In this document: positions 63,649 through 64,000 of the stretch, in pieces
Layout: each line of letters starts with the position of its first letter
Numbering within the stretch: the first letter of the stretch is position 1
Source of the DNA: Synechococcus sp. CB0101
GTDB taxonomy: Bacteria; Cyanobacteriota; Cyanobacteriia; PCC-6307; Cyanobiaceae
Assembly: GCF_000179235.2 (NCBI RefSeq)
Contig: NZ_CP039373.1
Location: 310,032-374,031, forward strand
Direction: 5' to 3'
Length of the DNA: 64,000 bases
The notes under the pieces: generated by a model
Told to the model about the DNA's origin: nothing
The model's input: the letters and a program-made list of their open reading frames with translations, nothing else
Database searches by the model: none
Translations under genes and position numbers: made by a program

Positions 63649-63677
63649 AAAACCCCGGCGTGATCGCCGAGGGGTTT
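63649..63677 (-). terminator. Stem-loop, possible leftward terminator
   Basis: AAAACCCCGGCG, loop TGAT, then CGCCG with one bulged A and GGGGTTT. The T-run on the minus strand makes it a leftward terminator shape, but no minus-strand gene was recognised to its right. May be a second stop for antisense reading. Confidence 0.4.
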
Positions 63678-63848
63678 CCGGAGCGGCCGGGCAAGAGAGA
63701 GGTGGCGCTCAGCGGGCGCGGTGTTCAAGGGCGCCTGATCCAATGCTGAAGCTCCAGCCGGCGTGGAGCCATCGTGCGCAACGAATGCTCACGGTTACTC
63801 GCCTCAAAAAACCTGTGGCACCATGCGGCTCAGCGAGCGCTCCCAGCC

Positions 63849-64000
63849 GTGCCCCTCATCACCCTGCGCACATCCCTTCCGGCCGTGGAAGGGTCGACCG
63901 AATTGCTGCAAGACCTCTCCGCGGCTTTGGCGCAGCAAACCGGCAAGCCCGAGTCGTATGTGATGACCATGCTCGAAGCCGCTGTGCCAATGACATTCGG
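63849..64000 (+). CDS. MIF/phenylpyruvate tautomerase family protein (partial)
   Basis: GTG 63849 opens VPLITLRTSLPAVEGSTELL, then LSAALAQQTGKPESYVMTMLEAAVPMTF and is cut by the window edge after 50 codons. Pro2 and the overall pattern match macrophage migration inhibitory factor-like tautomerases. The 213 bp between the rbp terminator and this start hold only the stem-loop above. Confidence 0.8.
   Translation, partial: MPLITLRTSLPAVEGSTELLQDLSAALAQQTGKPESYVMTMLEAAVPMTF

Noticed and set aside
63537-63743. Minus-strand open frame over the rbp terminator
   Set aside because: It reads through two strong hairpins and has no protein-like pattern.

Overview
The window looks like a chromosomal segment of a high-GC unicellular picocyanobacterium (Synechococcus/Cyanobium-like, alpha-cyanobacterial). 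The evidence is an orange carotenoid protein with its recovery protein, a high-light-inducible (Hli) protein, a DUF565/Ycf20 protein, a photosystem I accumulation factor, D-glycerate 3-kinase, DUF3685, DUF3727 and DUF3104 proteins, and a short phosphoribulokinase of the CbbP (proteobacterial) type. Start codons are often GTG or TTG, and neighbouring genes often overlap by 4 nt. I saw no tRNA, rRNA, CRISPR array, insertion sequence or integrase.

About 1-40 kb is mainly housekeeping. It holds recJ, a HAD phosphatase, a DUF565 protein, glycerate kinase, rpmF, ftsH, a bicupin protein, a MoaD/ThiS-like sulfur carrier beside threonine synthase, and a UPF0182 protein. A long leftward run follows: a CofE-like protein, a GNAT-like protein, ruvX, DUF3727, a YqeG-type HAD, proB, lpxD, leuB, prk, pilD, accD, a Gfo/Idh oxidoreductase and fba. 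A PhoH-like ATPase gene at 25.1 kb carries a one-base frameshift. Next come a desaturase / alpha-beta hydrolase / type III glutamine synthetase operon, fumC, a PSI accumulation factor, DUF3685, a Fur-family regulator, hisA (open in frame to an upstream Trp-rich domain), a COQ4-like gene, a CSP41-like epimerase, pgsA, a CBS-pair protein, a proline-rich exported protein, pdeM and a glutathione S-transferase.

About 40-55 kb is accessory in character. It is dense in small exported or membrane proteins, many of 25-180 aa, interspersed with a nitrilase, a MAPEG protein, a GH57 protein, a DUF924 protein, an exported Fe/Mn superoxide dismutase, a cytochrome P450, an L,D-transpeptidase-like lipoprotein and an hli cluster of tiny membrane proteins. 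Several of these genes are shorter than 60 codons and easily missed.

About 55-64 kb holds two copies of an exported thermonuclease (the second frameshifted), an HD hydrolase, mscL, a class D beta-lactamase gene broken by an in-frame TAA, selO, a photoprotection operon ocp-crtW-frp, an RRM RNA-binding protein, and the start of a MIF/tautomerase gene cut by the window edge. The ocp-crtW-frp genes form a functional unit: crtW can make the ketocarotenoid, OCP binds it and quenches phycobilisomes, and FRP switches OCP off.
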